From positions 13,888,001-13,952,000 of the forward strand of contig NC_085107.1 of the NCBI RefSeq assembly GCF_030269925.1: 64,000 bases of DNA. Direction: 5' to 3'. The position numbers and the translations under genes are program-made. Source of the stretch: Bombyx mori (lineage: Eukaryota; Arthropoda; Insecta; Lepidoptera; Bombycidae). The notes below the pieces were generated by a model, which worked only from the letters and a program-made list of their open reading frames with translations, was not told where the DNA came from and did no database searches. This document shows positions 51,989 to 62,879 of this stretch, in pieces; position 1 is the first letter of the stretch, and every line of letters starts with the position of its first letter.

Positions 51989-54900
51989 TTACAGTTGAGG
52001 ATCTCCGACGTTTAATTTGAATGTTGAGTGCCTGTACCCGTCTTCTGTAGTGGACGCGGACGCCCGGAGCGGCTGCTCAGAGTCCCCGGACGCTTTGAAC
52101 TCCTTGACGACCTAAAGTCGACGTCAAATGTTTTGATTGTGACATAATATGAATGAAATGCTTAACCGATCGTCATGAAATTTTGCCTACACTTCATCAG
52201 GAACACAGAGAATGACATCTAAGCAAAAAGTTATACTCCCGCCGGAAATGTTTGTTCACGTGAGTGAAGTCGGAGGGAACCCGCCTATAACACAGCCTCT
52301 TATAACACGATTCCACTCTCACACGAATAGAAAAATCTCTAAATCCTCTTATAACACGGTACATACTCCTACAACACGATAATGAGATTTTTGTTTAAAA
52401 TTATTCAGATTTAGATTCGAAATTATTTACATACGCAAATGAACACACAATATATGGGACTAACCGAAATTTACTGATTTGTTTTGTATAATAGGTAAAA
52501 AATATATACAGGTATAGTTGAGATGGTTCATTCAGAAAAACTACTCTCCTTTTTGTACCGACTTCTAGTCTCATATAACAATGGTTTTTTTTTTATTGCG
52601 CTTGTAGGAAGACGAGCATACGGCCCACCTGATGGTGAGTGGTTACCGTCGCCCATGGACTTCAGCAATGTCAGGGGCAGAGCCAAGCCGCTGCCTACGA
52701 CACGGGTGTTTGTAGGAACGTATGTACTGTGTTATAGAAGAAGGGCTATCAGTACTACAAAAATTTAAAAATAAAACAGATCTACAAATACAAAGAACCT
52801 CTGTATATTTGTAGATCTGTAAACACTACACGTTGAAATGACCCACCCATTATATGCGAATTTTTTCTATCATGCTTACCGGGTAAACGTGAATATGAGA
52901 CCGAGGACGTCAAATCCCGGATTGGCAAACACCTTTAACATTGCAATGTTCCGATTTTTTTCCCCTACCTATGCTGATAGCCTTGAGAGGCTATTTCAGC
53001 TTCGCCCTAACGTGTGTAGGTGAGCTCACGGGGCTCAAACCGGAGTGTTGCTAACACTGACCCTAGCAAGAGGAGTGCTTCACAGAATCTATCACCGAAT
53101 CGGAAACGCGACCCACTAAGAAGATCCGGCGAGAAACTCAGTGGGCTGGCAATGTTCCGACTGTGATCGCCAATGTACTGAGACTTATTACATTTTCGCT
53201 ATAGACACAATTAATGTCTGTAAAAACATTCGTCACTTGCCTTTCGAATGTGTTCTTCTCTAGAAGCCAGCTCTTTAGATAGTTCCTCCTTCCGTTGCTC
53301 AAGGTGCGGCTGGTACGGACCTTCTTTGATGCATTTCTCGATATGCTCATACTCTCGATATAAGCTAGCATATTCGGCTAGACTCTGTTTTGCTTCCTGA
53401 CTTCCTCCACGCCCCTTAGATGTGGCGCCATCAAAATCATCCCGATCGGCGGTCAGGCTGCTTAACAATGTTAATTCGAGACATTGAAATATCCAAAAAT
53501 GTACACATGTCTTACCGACATGTGTACATTTTATAGAATTCATTTCAAGAATATTTACTCACAATAAATATTCTTGGTATTCGTAAAGTTAAGAGTAGGA
53601 AGAAATCGTTAATTTCATTCATGAGACATTTTCCACGCTCTAGTACCTAAAAATGTTTAAAAAAACAATAATATAGCGGACAGCATTTGTCTGGTGGATT
53701 TAGCTGAAGCTTTGAACTAGTGACTTTCTTTTTCGTTAGAGGAAGAGGGCTCCACAGCTGATACTACCAAGCAACTACCGCACGCCGAAAACACCAAACA
53801 GTAAATGCCGCCGCCTCGTTGCGACATGAGTTCTAAGTCACACTTAAATTTATAAAAGGACAACATGAAACCTACGGATGGTACCTGTATTATACATATA
53901 CATATCTATATTACAATCTATAATAAAACGATATCGATAATAAAATTTAAACTCACTTGTACATCGAAGTGTAGAAGTAATGCGGTCGGTTGATCGCTTT
54001 CAAGAACCTCGGAACGATACCGTCTCCCTCGCGATATAAATTCAAGAGTCTATTGTATGACATGTATTTGTAAGAGGGTAGACGCAACATACGATGTCCC
54101 AGTTTGATCACGTTTATTTCACGATTGTCCAGAGACGGTTGCTGAAAAATAAAAATTCGAATTTCAATTATCCGTTCCTACCGTTGTAATGTTATAGCAC
54201 GCTATAATAAGCTTATATATAGTCGTATCTAATGTCAAAGGACTAAAGGATCCTTGGTGAGATCTAAACACCTCATTACGGATCCTCCCGCTCCATTAAC
54301 AGTGCTTTTAGGTAACATAAGCACCGGTCACAGTCCTCGCCGAACCCGTCGCTTGCCACGAAGCGCTCGATGAGTAAATTAACCCATAGATACAGCCCAC
54401 TGAGTTTCTCACCGGATCTTCTCAGTGGGCCGCGTTTCCGATCCGGTGGTAGATTTTGCGAAGCACTGCTCTTGCTAGGGCCAGTGTTAGCAACAGTCCG
54501 GTTTGGGCCCCGTGAGCTCACCTACACGTCAAGGAGAAGCTGAAATAGCCTCTTAAGGCTATCGGCAAAGGCAGGAAAAAAAATCCTTGATGAAGAAACA
54601 AACCAAACAATTTAAACATAGGCAATGAGTGTGATATTTCAATTAAAAAAATAAATGCGTTTCTTATTCATTAAAAGTCCCCTAGTTTTGGTAAATTAAT
54701 CTATAAATGTTTGTCCTCTACGAGTATACCATTCAACCGATTGTGTAGAAACTAGCTAAAGATGTGTAACTTTGTGTAATTTTAAAGTGAACTATGTAAT
54801 AATTATAGCCGTTATTGCTACTCCAAGAGTGATGTTATTATAGTACAAGTAGCTTCAATAAATCGATTTTATTTCTTAATACTATCGATACTCACAGCGA

Positions 54901-57900
54901 ATCGTAATCGGGTATCACTAGTGAACCACAAATATGTTAAAATTAAAACTGAGCAATAAAGTACATAACGTACCGCAGTTGCACTTCTTGTACCGTAAGT
55001 GGAAACGTGACCCAACCCTGGAACAGAGAAAATCGTTTTAGATCTTCAGTTAAATCAATTTAATATCAGTAAAAATTCAATTACAATAATTACTTTCTTT
55101 ACTATATTTTTTAATTTTTTTTATTGCTTATGTTGATGGACGAGCTCATGGCCCACCTGATGTTAGATAGTTAACGGAGCCTATAGACATGTACAAAGTA
55201 AAGACATCTACAAAATAAACCTACCTTGAGACATGTGTTCTAAGGTCTCAGTTTTAGGTTCTCAAATCAATCTTCATCTTCATTCTTTTTTGTTTGTTTT
55301 GATTTTCTCTGTGCTACTTTTACGCTATTATGTTAGACTAGTAAAAATAATAGTGGAATTTATGAGATTTAAAAAAAAAACAGTTTTGTGTCAGACAAAA
55401 TCCAAGACTGGCAATTGAAACTTACCCATGTGATGAGCGATTGTCGATGGTATGCCGGAGAGGGGTTGCTGCACTTTCAGACCATTCAAAACCTGAGTCA
55501 CGACATCACAAAACTTGTAACTTAAATGAGTATTCCTAAATCACGCGTAGAATATTGTAGATCATAGTCAGCCTATTGCATGCAAAAAATAGGCTAATCA
55601 TAAGCAATAGGACACCAATATAATCTAATCAAAACAATAAAAAAAAAATGTTATAAAAGACTTTAATTCAATAAAAACGGTCTATCATAATTTTAATTCA
55701 CATTTTAAATCTCTAAACAAAATCGAATAACCCTAATATTTTTTCACATTAAGCTAAACACCAATCATAGCAAACGATGTCACATGTGGCTAGTCTATGT
55801 GTATAGGTGACGTCACGCATTTTTAATAAATTTAGATTACTTGTTGCAATCTTGCTCTAGGTATGTAGTACCTATAATGATTTATATCAACATGATCAAC
55901 ATTTTAGACACATATAAACCTGTTAAAAATACGGAGAAATTATATATAAGTATAACAATTATACAGCTATTAATCTAATCTGACGAAGCATGTTGCGGAT
56001 AATAACATGTACTTTTAGGTTAGGAATATTGTGTTCTTTTTTTTAATAATTAATCTGTTACTCTGACTGTTATTTTTGTATAGCATACCTTTATACCATT
56101 ACATAAAGTTACATACGAAATCAAAACATCGAGATGAAATTCCCCGACGTTCTGAATGTGTTATTACTTGGGTATTGGAAAGAGCATTTTCCCGGAGGCC
56201 AAAGCAATTTAAGCCTTTTTAATAAACAAATGAACAAACAATGCGCCTCATACTATATCCTTATGTTCAATCTATACTAATATATAAATCTACAGTGGTT
56301 TTTACGGATGTTCCTTATAACTACTGAACCACGCATCCGATTGACTTGAAACTTGATATGCATGTGGAAATTACATGTGCTCCATGGATAGGCTAATATT
56401 TCTAATATGAGTGTTGGACTCCCTACACCAGTTGCGGGGGCGTTAATGATGAGAATCTTTGTGGGGGTGAGAAATAATAATGTGAATTTTAAATGCCCAG
56501 CGAAGCAAACGGGTACAGCTAGCGTAGTTATTATATTTTTTTCACGAAATCAGTCTATACCTGCTGTATGTTTACGCCGATGTTATGCGAAGGCGCGGTG
56601 CTCTTGCTCACAATGAACGGTATATTAGGGCGTTTCGTGTTTTCACAGTAATATCGCACGCCGGCTTGCTTCATCTGTGACGCGACCGTGGGCAACTCGT
56701 AGCGATGGCTTCGGTACTTCTCGCGGCGCGGGTAACGGTTATCCTCCTAGTAACGATGGTAAAAAATTACTAGTGGCTAGGAGAAAAGTGTCAGTGAGAG
56801 ATCATAGCAAGTCGAAGCCACGTTCCCCTTTCGTGTGGGAAGAGATTGAGGAGAAGAATGAGAATTGAGCCGCGAGTTTTTTTTTTTTATAGCTTAGATG
56901 GGTGGACGAGCTCACAGCCCACCTGGTATTAATACCACGTCTACAACGTAAACGCGCCACCCACCTTGAGATATAAATTCTAAGGTCTCAGTATAATTAC
57001 AACGGCTGCCCCACCCTTCAAACCGAAACGCATTACTGCTTCACGGCAGAAACAGGCAGGGTGGTGGTACCTACCCGCGCGGACTCACAAGAGGTCCTAC
57101 CACCAGTAAGACCACTCATCTGTAATTTCGGCTTTCATAACCCTTTAGCTATAACACAAGTTTTGGTTGAATACAACTGATTGTGAGGACAAAGAGTTGA
57201 CATCTATGAACAGCGGTTTGGTTGGTGGCATACCGCTTTCCAACCCGGCTGGTTCTGATCTGATTCGGGCTTACGGGCCGCAACCGAGATGGCTGTTGTA
57301 GGTTAAGAACGCCATCGGCCTGGCGTTCTTAATGTTGACCGGTGAAATTCTTTCTACACCTCCCGAGGACCTCACATTCAGGCGAGAGTGTAGGAGACCA
57401 GTTGGTTGGATGCTTCGACAATCCTAAAATAACACGGGTGCCCGGCGCGCAGATCTCGTGCAGAGATTCGGCCTCGGCCCAAAAAAAAGATGTGCGGTGT
57501 CGTGGGACACCGGATAGGAACGAAGTTCTTTATTATAAAAATATTAATTTTAAGTTCTATTTGAGGTCTAAAGAAAATAAAACTGGAGGTTTCGCAACAA
57601 CCCACGGTCATTCGATAACGTGCGAACTTATTGTGGTACACTTCCTTCACGGTTGTTTGCATAAGATTTAGTCTATTGCGCAAACGAACGCTCTGAGATC
57701 GTGGTCAATGAATGATAAAAAAATATGTTATTTTTTATACGTTATTACAAAGTTAAGTCGTACACTGTGTGCATTACTAATAAAAATCTTACGTTACGGA
57801 CGTTTTTTCCTGGTTAGGGTACCCCTACGCATCGTCCCATAAGGAACTTTTTTTTTGCTCCGTGCATCCGTGCAGTACAGACGTGTTAGCGATCTTTCCA

Positions 57901-60584
57901 AAAACATTCATTTCACTGACAAACCATTTTAAACTCAAGCAACATATGCTGTTGATTACAATTTACCGTGAAGTGCAGTGCGAGAAAAATAAAATTTATT
58001 TAACTTATTTTAAAACCACTACTATTACAATTTCGACCATAACAGTTTAAGCAGTGACTACAAATTCGCCTGACCTCTTCGTGCACCTTACAACAAAGTC
58101 ACTAATTGAGCCACGGATCTACAATGAGCGTACTACGCTCACCGAATGGAGGCGGCGTGTCTCAAACGTATGGAGAATCTCAACCAAACCCATCGGTAAC
58201 TCCCGATTTTGATACTCCAAAAATTACATTTAGAAACAAACGAAGGTCATCTAATAGCAACGATTGTGTCATGAAAGAAATCTTAGATGTGAAGAAACAG
58301 ATGGCAGAAATGATGTCTTTTACGGCGTCAAGTAGTGTTGCCCAAACTGAGAATATAAACAAGTTGTACCAAGATGTCAGTGCTATGAAAGGGCAAGTTG
58401 ATAAAATATGTAACAATATTGAATCCATCATCATCGAACAGGAAAAATTGAAGGTGGATGTGTCAAACGTGATGACGTCTACCAGTATATTGGGAAATAA
58501 AATTGAACTTCTTGAAAAAGAAGTGGAAGGACTTAAGTTTAAATCGTTGCATACACAAGAATCTGCGTCCATGAATCGCGTGAACTATAACAAGATGATT
58601 GCCGAATGTCAAGAACGTAGTCAGCGAGCAAAAAATATAATCGTATGCGGTATCATAGAAGCCACCTCTGAAAATGCTATGGAAAGATTGGAATATGACA
58701 GAAAAGAAATAATAAAACTTATTAAAATGGCCTCAAGTAAGTGTCCTGAACCTGAAAACATACACCGTCTAGGAAAATATCAACATGACAAAATCCGCCC
58801 CATTAAAGCTATTTTTAAATCAGAGGACACTGTTAAAGTTATACTTAGAAACCGAAATAACATGGCAGCTGCTAACGTCAAGATATACAGTGATCAAACT
58901 CCATATCAGAGAGAAACCTTACAAATCCTGAAACAAGAACTTGAAAATCGAATTTCGAATGGCGAAACTAATATTTCTATTAAATATGTAAAAGGAGAAC
59001 CAGCAATAGTAGAATCCTTACCAAAAAACTCTGCGCCGGCAACAAACAATCTAGCACCAGAATAGGAATCTTACAAATTGAGAACATATCATACCAGATT
59101 ACAAACGACTACTCACAAATTGAAACGTTCTACCCATCTCTCAACTTTCTCTACGCCAATGTACGCAGCATTGTTAAGCCGGGAAAGTTTGATGAGCTCA
59201 AGTGCGTCCTGAAGTCTATCGATAAGGGTGTACACATTGTTCTCACAAGTTAAAAAATACCTTACAATAAACCTAAGAAAACTATTGTAAACATACTACA
59301 TAATATTATTTGTTAATCTTAATTCTACATACTTACACAAAACTCAATCATGCAATACACATAAAATCATACAATGTATCAAAACAAATAATAAACAAAT
59401 AATAATTAAACCATGAAATGAAAAAACAACGAAACTAACAACCTGCAAATATTTTACCAATGCCACATCCATGCGAACTAGCTCCTTGTGGCGTCAATAT
59501 CTACCCGCCACCGAGCGGCCGGCGGCTGGTCGAGGCGATCGTTGTACTTACCTTGCTTCTGTGGTAATCTACCCTCTTTATACATTTGAAGAAAATAATA
59601 ATCTTTATAGTTTTTGTTAAATATATTGTCATAGCACCGCATGTTGTTACCATAAATTATTGTCATGTACTGCACGATCTAAATTAATTATAACTATTTT
59701 ATTGTTCTCATTTAAGTGAATTTATGTAATTCTTTTGAGAATAAAAAATATCTTTAACCCGAACTTCGTTCCAAAAACGTATTCTAAACTTTATGGTGAA
59801 AATAATATTCTTTAAAAATAAGATTAAACGAAAACTGCCAACCTTCTTAGATTCGACGTGGGACTTTTTAGATTCAACGGGACCGGTCTCGTTAAGTGGA
59901 CGCCGCACGGGAGCATCAACCCTTTTCTTGTCACAACCTACAACAATAAACTTACCTATTATAAATTATTCCGACATTATCCTTTTTCTTTGCTTAGTCT
60001 AGTAACTTTGCGTTAATATATCTCCTTCTTTCTTTCCTATTACCCTACAGTCAAAGAAACATGTAAGAGTTTTATAAAATATATAAAGATAATAATTTTA
60101 TAATGGTGTAACAGTGTTCAAACTATCTCCAATATAATTATAATGAAGCAGTGTGTTTTTAAATAGCCCCTCATCAACCTACAGAACCCAATCCCCTCAA
60201 ATTTTAACCGTCCAACACTGCTATGGTATAGGGCTCGAATTAAATTCTTCCATTTGCATCGGTCTTGGGCAGTCTCGTCCCACGTAATTCCCAAAATGCT
60301 ATGCGCTAATATATGGTATTTTTTAATTTATTTTGTAGGTAAACCTTTGAATTAATTTCGGGTTTCGACAAAAATGAACGTTAAAACGGAAATGTGCTTT
60401 GTCGATACTATTTATTCTGATAGCACATAATAGAGGTGTCTGGTACCGAAGGTTTTCTTCTTGTTCCATCTGTCTTGATTATAATATGATGACGTCTGCG
60501 CTTGTCGCTGGGCGTCGAGCGGGGGACTAGACCGTTCTTTGTTAAATAGTTCCAACACCGGCCTTTCCTCGTGATAGCTTTGAC
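51989..60584 (-). CDS. Uncharacterised protein with C-terminal coiled coil, at least nine exons, 5' end not seen
   Basis: Exons in transcript order: 60447-60584, 59843-59937, 59552-59575 (24-nt microexon, least certain), 56561-56746, 55426-55492, 54974-55017, 53957-54141, 53241-53457, 51989-52111. Phases agree at every junction and leave 358 residues to a TAA at 51989-51991. Visible parts: a polar, basic N-terminal stretch (NQDRWNKKKTFG, RYPRREKYRSHRYELP); a conserved-looking block 'APSHNIGVNIQQVLNGLKVQQ' split over two exons and followed by 'PSTIAHHMGLGHVSTYG'; 'PSYKYMSYNRLLNLYREGDG' with 'RPHYFYTSMY'; then a charged helix likely to be a coiled coil (SLYREYEHIEKCIKEG, RKEELSKELASREEHIRK). 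The 53241 exon uses a GC donor (AAG|GCAAGT). I do not recognise the family. The first exon listed needs one base from an upstream exon, so the start lies above 60584. Confidence 0.7.
52585..52698 (-). mobile_element. 'gggcaataaaa' element, 3' end
   Basis: T-run, 'gcgcttgtaggaagacgagc', 'ggcccacctgatggtgagtg' and 'atggacttcagcaatgtcag' to 'agccgctgcctac'. It lies in the last intron of the minus-strand gene, in the same orientation as the gene. Confidence 0.78.
52776..52820. repeat. Perfect 15-bp inverted repeat
   Basis: The arms 52776-52790 ('acagatctacaaata') and 52806-52820 are exact reverse complements with a 15-base spacer, in the last intron of the minus-strand gene. Confidence 0.8.
52955..53147 (-). 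mobile_element. LINE 3' end (BMC1/L1Bm-like)
   Basis: On plus, a T-run followed by 'gatagccttgagaggctatt', 'tgagctcacggggctcaaac' and 'gatccggcgagaaactcagt' is the reverse complement of the tails at 42269-42528 and 54261-54583. It is 5' truncated. Confidence 0.8.
53496..53532. repeat. Perfect 16-bp inverted repeat with 5-base loop
   Basis: The arms 53496-53511 ('aaaatgtacacatgtc') and 53517-53532 are exact reverse complements around 'ttacc'. It lies 38 bases upstream (transcript sense) of the acceptor of the 53241-53457 exon. Confidence 0.85.
53546..53576. repeat. Perfect 12-bp inverted repeat
   Basis: 'caagaatattta' and 'taaatattcttg' flank a 7-base spacer; it stands 13 bases from the hairpin at 53496-53532. 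Confidence 0.75.
54261..54583 (+). mobile_element. LINE 3' end (BMC1/L1Bm-like) with target duplication
   Basis: A 5'-truncated insertion ending in 'ggctatcggcaaaggcagg' and an A-tail. 'tccttggtga' (54251-54260) before and 'tccttgatga' (54584-54593) after form a 10-base target duplication with one change. It lies in an intron of the minus-strand gene, opposite to it. Confidence 0.82.
55107..55256 (-). mobile_element. Bm1 SINE fragment
   Basis: T-run, 'attgcttatgttgatggacg' and 'gagctcatggcccacctgat' to 'ttctaaggtctcag'; diverged 3' end of a minus-strand Bm1 in an intron of the minus-strand gene. Confidence 0.75.
55493..56270. other. Intron sequence, no further feature seen
   Basis: AT-rich intron of the minus-strand gene without recognisable repeats. 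Confidence 0.4.
56271..56522 (+). mobile_element. Helitron-like nonautonomous element (tentative)
   Basis: Starts with TC ('tctatactaatatataaat') and ends in 'gcgaagcaaacgggtacagc' plus TAG, that is, CTAG at the 3' end. I remember the 'cccagcgaag..gggtacagctag' end from lepidopteran Helitrons. It stops 32 bases from the donor of the 56561-56746 exon. Confidence 0.5.
56879..57109 (-). mobile_element. Bm1 SINE, 5' truncated with a small deletion
   Basis: T-run, reverse Bm1 tail and body to 'gaggtcctaccaccagtaa'. About 25 bases are missing near 'ggtattaataccacg'. It lies in the large intron of the minus-strand gene, in the same orientation. Confidence 0.88.
57110..57488. other. Intron sequence, unassigned
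   Basis: GC-richer than its surroundings (about 57240-57480) but without a frame flanked by splice sites. It may belong to an unknown repeat. Confidence 0.35.
57489..57856 (+). mobile_element. Unclassified hairpin repeat, second copy
   Basis: Begins at 'gtgcggtgtcgtgggacacc', then 'ggataggaacgaagttcttt', and ends near 'cgtcccataaggaactt' with a T-run. It matches 47018-47376 over its length in inverse orientation. A lone 'gaacttcgttcc' at 59761-59772 may be the end of a third member. Confidence 0.75.
58124..59065 (+). CDS. LINE ORF1 protein (CR1/Zenon-like), intact 313 codons
   Basis: An uninterrupted frame from the ATG at 58124 to a TAG at 59063-59065. The N terminus is low-complexity and polar. 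A heptad-rich stretch from about residue 45 to 160 (IEQEKLKVDVSNV, IELLEKEVEGLKF) predicts a long coiled coil, followed by an RRM-like region (RAKNIIVCGIIE..., IKAIFKSEDTVKVILRNRN) and a basic C-terminal part. There is no CCHC zinc knuckle. This is the layout of ORF1 nucleic-acid chaperones of L1/CR1-type LINEs, which coat element RNA. An ORF2 start follows in another frame. It lies in the large intron of the minus-strand gene, antisense to it. It is the longest open frame in the window. Confidence 0.8.
   Translation: MSVLRSPNGGGVSQTYGESQPNPSVTPDFDTPKITFRNKRRSSNSNDCVMKEILDVKKQMAEMMSFTASSSVAQTENINKLYQDVSAMKGQVDKICNNIESIIIEQEKLKVDVSNVMTSTSILGNKIELLEKEVEGLKFKSLHTQESASMNRVNYNKMIAECQERSQRAKNIIVCGIIEATSENAMERLEYDRKEIIKLIKMASSKCPEPENIHRLGKYQHDKIRPIKAIFKSEDTVKVILRNRNNMAAANVKIYSDQTPYQRETLQILKQELENRISNGETNISIKYVKGEPAIVESLPKNSAPATNNLAPE
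59065..59253 (+). pseudogene. LINE ORF2, N-terminal endonuclease start only
   Basis: In the frame starting at 59065, directly at the end of ORF1, the sequence reads 'FYPSLNFLYANVRSIVKPGK' then 'FDELKCVLKS', typical of the first residues of an endonuclease/reverse-transcriptase ORF2, and stops at a TAA at 59251-59253. The next 'LTETW'-type motif and everything after are missing, so the LINE is cut at its 3' side here. Confidence 0.7.
59254..59551. other. Intron sequence after the LINE break
   Basis: Very AT-rich, then a GC-richer patch at 59470-59545 next to a donor of the minus-strand gene; nothing else seen. Confidence 0.35.
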
Positions 60585-60899
60585 CTGCATTCATTAAAAA
60601 AAAACACTTTTTTTTTTAATAATCACGCCACGTTAACTGATTCCGTGATAAGTTCGTAAATGAGTCGTCTATTATCAAAGGCGGCAATCTGTACATTTGG
60701 ACAAAAATTTTTTATTGATATGTCAATACAGATTTATTTGAATATAATCGTCTACTTCAAAGAATACGGTTCAAAACCTGCATTAAATAAAGGTTAATAG
60801 TTAACCTGTTATTTATCTAAGATGTCGTTCCGAAGAGTTTTGTGACTGCCAATGGAATACAAAGTCAATAATTCGTTTTTCTGATTTACCAATCATTGT

Positions 60900-61137
60900 C
60901 CAAAAGTCAGATTGCCGGCTTTGATAATAGTCGACTCAAATAACTTGTGTTACAGGTACCAGATAACGGAAATAAGTGTAAGATTTTTATTATACTCATA
61001 CATATATTTAATATACATCCATAACCCTGGAAAAGACATTTATATTTATCATACAAATATCTTCCCTTGGCGGGATTCGAACCCCCGACCCCCTTGTATA
61101 GTGACCATGTCACTTACCACTACACCAGACGGCCGTC
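60900..61137 (-). mobile_element. tRNA-derived SINE (not Bm1)
   Basis: On the minus strand a pol III A box ('tggtgtagtggtaagtg') and a perfect B box ('ggttcgaatcc') lie in a tRNA-like head at about 61066-61137, followed by an AT-rich body with 'tccgttatctggtacctgt'. The acceptor-stem halves do not pair, so it is not a working tRNA gene. I remember this unit as common in moths; the boundaries are approximate. Confidence 0.65.
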
Positions 61138-61223
61138 TAAATCACCCTTCAAGCTCAATCTTCTAACGAGGTTCGGATATATAAACCTTATGACTGTTAT
61201 GGCGTTTTTTTATATCGCATGTA

Positions 61224-62520
61224 CCTAGTCAGGTCATAAGTATTGTCACACAGTAAAAACTTTTCTTTTAGAATGCTGGCCACAAAAAAGTTTATTGAAT
61301 TCGAATTTCGAATTGTTCATGAAAATAAAAATGTATACTTTTAGAATTTTACTCATTTTTAAATATGGAGTGGACGCTTAAAGAAGACCGTGTTGCAGTT
61401 ATTGCGTTGCATCGTTGCGGTTACGCGCCAATTCAAATTTTTAACATACTGAAAATTTTGAATATAACCAAAAGATTCGTTTATCGTACCATCAAACGAT
61501 ACAATGAAGACTCTAGTGTAGATGACAGGTCAAGAAGTGGTCGCCCTCGGTCTGTTAGGACTCCAGCAGTGATAAAAGCTGTGAAGGCGCGAATTCAAAG
61601 AAATCCCAAACGTAAGCAGAAACTGTTGGCCCTTCAGATGGGGTTAAGCAGAACCACGGTGACAAGGGTGTTAAATGAAGACTTAGGGCTTCGGGCATAT
61701 CGAAGAAAAACAGGACATCGTTTGAATGCTCGTCTAATGGACCTGAGACTGAAGAGATGCCGCGCTTTGTTGAAGCGGTACGCGGGAAAAAAATATCGGG
61801 AAATTCTTTTTTCGGATGAAAAATTTTTTACCGTAGAAGAGAGCTACAACAAACAAAATGATAAGGTGTACGCACACAGTAGTGAAGAAGCGAGCAACCG
61901 TATTCCGCGTGTCCAATGAGGTCATTTTCCATCCTCGCTCATGGTATGGTTGGGAGTTTCTTATTGGGGCTTAACAGAGGTACATTTTTGTGAGAAAGGT
62001 GTAAAAACGAATGCAGTTGTGTATCAAAATACAGTCCTGACGAACCTTGTGGAACCTGTTTCTCATACCATGTTCAATAACAGGCACTGGGTATTCCAAC
62101 AAGATTCGGCGCCAGCTCATAGAGCGAAGAGTACACAAGACTGGCTGGCGGCGCGTGAAATCGACTTCATCCGGCACGAAGACTGGCCTTCCTCCAGTCC
62201 AGATTTGAATCCGTTAGATTACAAGATATGGCAACACTTGGAGGAGAAGGCGTGCTCAAAGCCTTATCCCAATTTGGAGTCACTCAAGACATCCTTGATG
62301 CCGATATTGACATGGACCTCGTTCGTGCTGCGATAGACGACTGGCCGCGCAGATTGAAGGCCTGTATTCAAAATCACGGAGGTCATTTTGAATAAACTTT
62401 AGTGTCATAAGAATCTATGTTTTGTTAAGTTCATTTTGGTATATGAATGGTTACATAATGAATAAACTTGTTTCAATTATTTTACATTAAACATGTGACA
62501 GAATTTATGACCTGACTAGG
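61224..62520 (+). mobile_element. mariner transposon, DD37D type, 1297 bp
   Basis: Flanked by TA on both sides (61222-61223 and 62521-62522). The terminal inverted repeats begin 'cctagtcaggtcataa' at the left and end 'ttatgacctgactagg' at the right, 16 bases exact, with further imperfect pairing ('tgtcaca'). The transposase frame runs between them. The element looks complete in length, as mariner copies usually are about 1.3 kb. Confidence 0.92.
61365..62395 (+). pseudogene. mariner transposase, broken by one stop and one frameshift
   Basis: The first part (61365-61919) has a helix-turn-helix DNA-binding region with 'SRSGRPRSVRTP' (GRPR hook) and the first catalytic Asp in 'ILFSDEKFF'. A TGA at 61917 interrupts the frame, which continues unchanged with 'SLMVWLGVSYWG'. 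The second Asp is in 'FQQDSAPAH' and the third in 'SPDLNPLDYKIW', with 37 residues between them: DD37D, the group of Bmmar1/maT elements. A second lesion, a frameshift near 62295-62300, moves the C-terminal end ('DMDLVRAAIDDWPRRLKA') into the +1 frame up to a TAA at 62393-62395. The transposase cannot be made in full. Only two lesions suggest a fairly young copy. Confidence 0.9.
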
Positions 62521-62536
62521 TATAGGCTGCACTTTC

Positions 62537-62640
62537 TATGCCTGTCAGGAAGTTTTCAAGGGTTCTAGTTTGAAGAGTGGGCACAGCAGTTATACAATAT
62601 AATTGAGACTTCGACTTCATGTTTCTAGTTCAGTAATGGC
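62537..62640 (+). mobile_element. Decayed Bm1-like fragment
   Basis: 'tatgcctgtcaggaagt', 'gtttgaagagtgggcacagc' and 'attgagacttcgacttcat' follow Bm1 order weakly. Confidence 0.4.
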
Positions 62641-62879
62641 ATTTACTTCGTCCTTTTTACCGACTCATCGATTGATTTTCGTAAAAATCAATGATAAGAT
62701 ACCTCGAATCAAGGAGAAGGTATTTTTGTAAAATGACTTGCAGATTTTTCAGCCACGATGCATTCCTTCACCTAACATCTCTTTACACTTGCAACTCGTG
62801 ATAAATAGTTGCGGGAAAGATTCCGACATAGTCACGTGATGTGGTTGCCAATGTGGTTATCAGCACGCAGACAGCCTTT

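Noticed and set aside
58180..58572. 130-codon minus-strand frame
   Set aside because: Antisense shadow of the LINE ORF1.
61066..61137. tRNA gene on the minus strand
   Set aside because: The A and B boxes are good but the acceptor stem does not pair and a SINE body follows, so it is a tRNA-derived SINE head.
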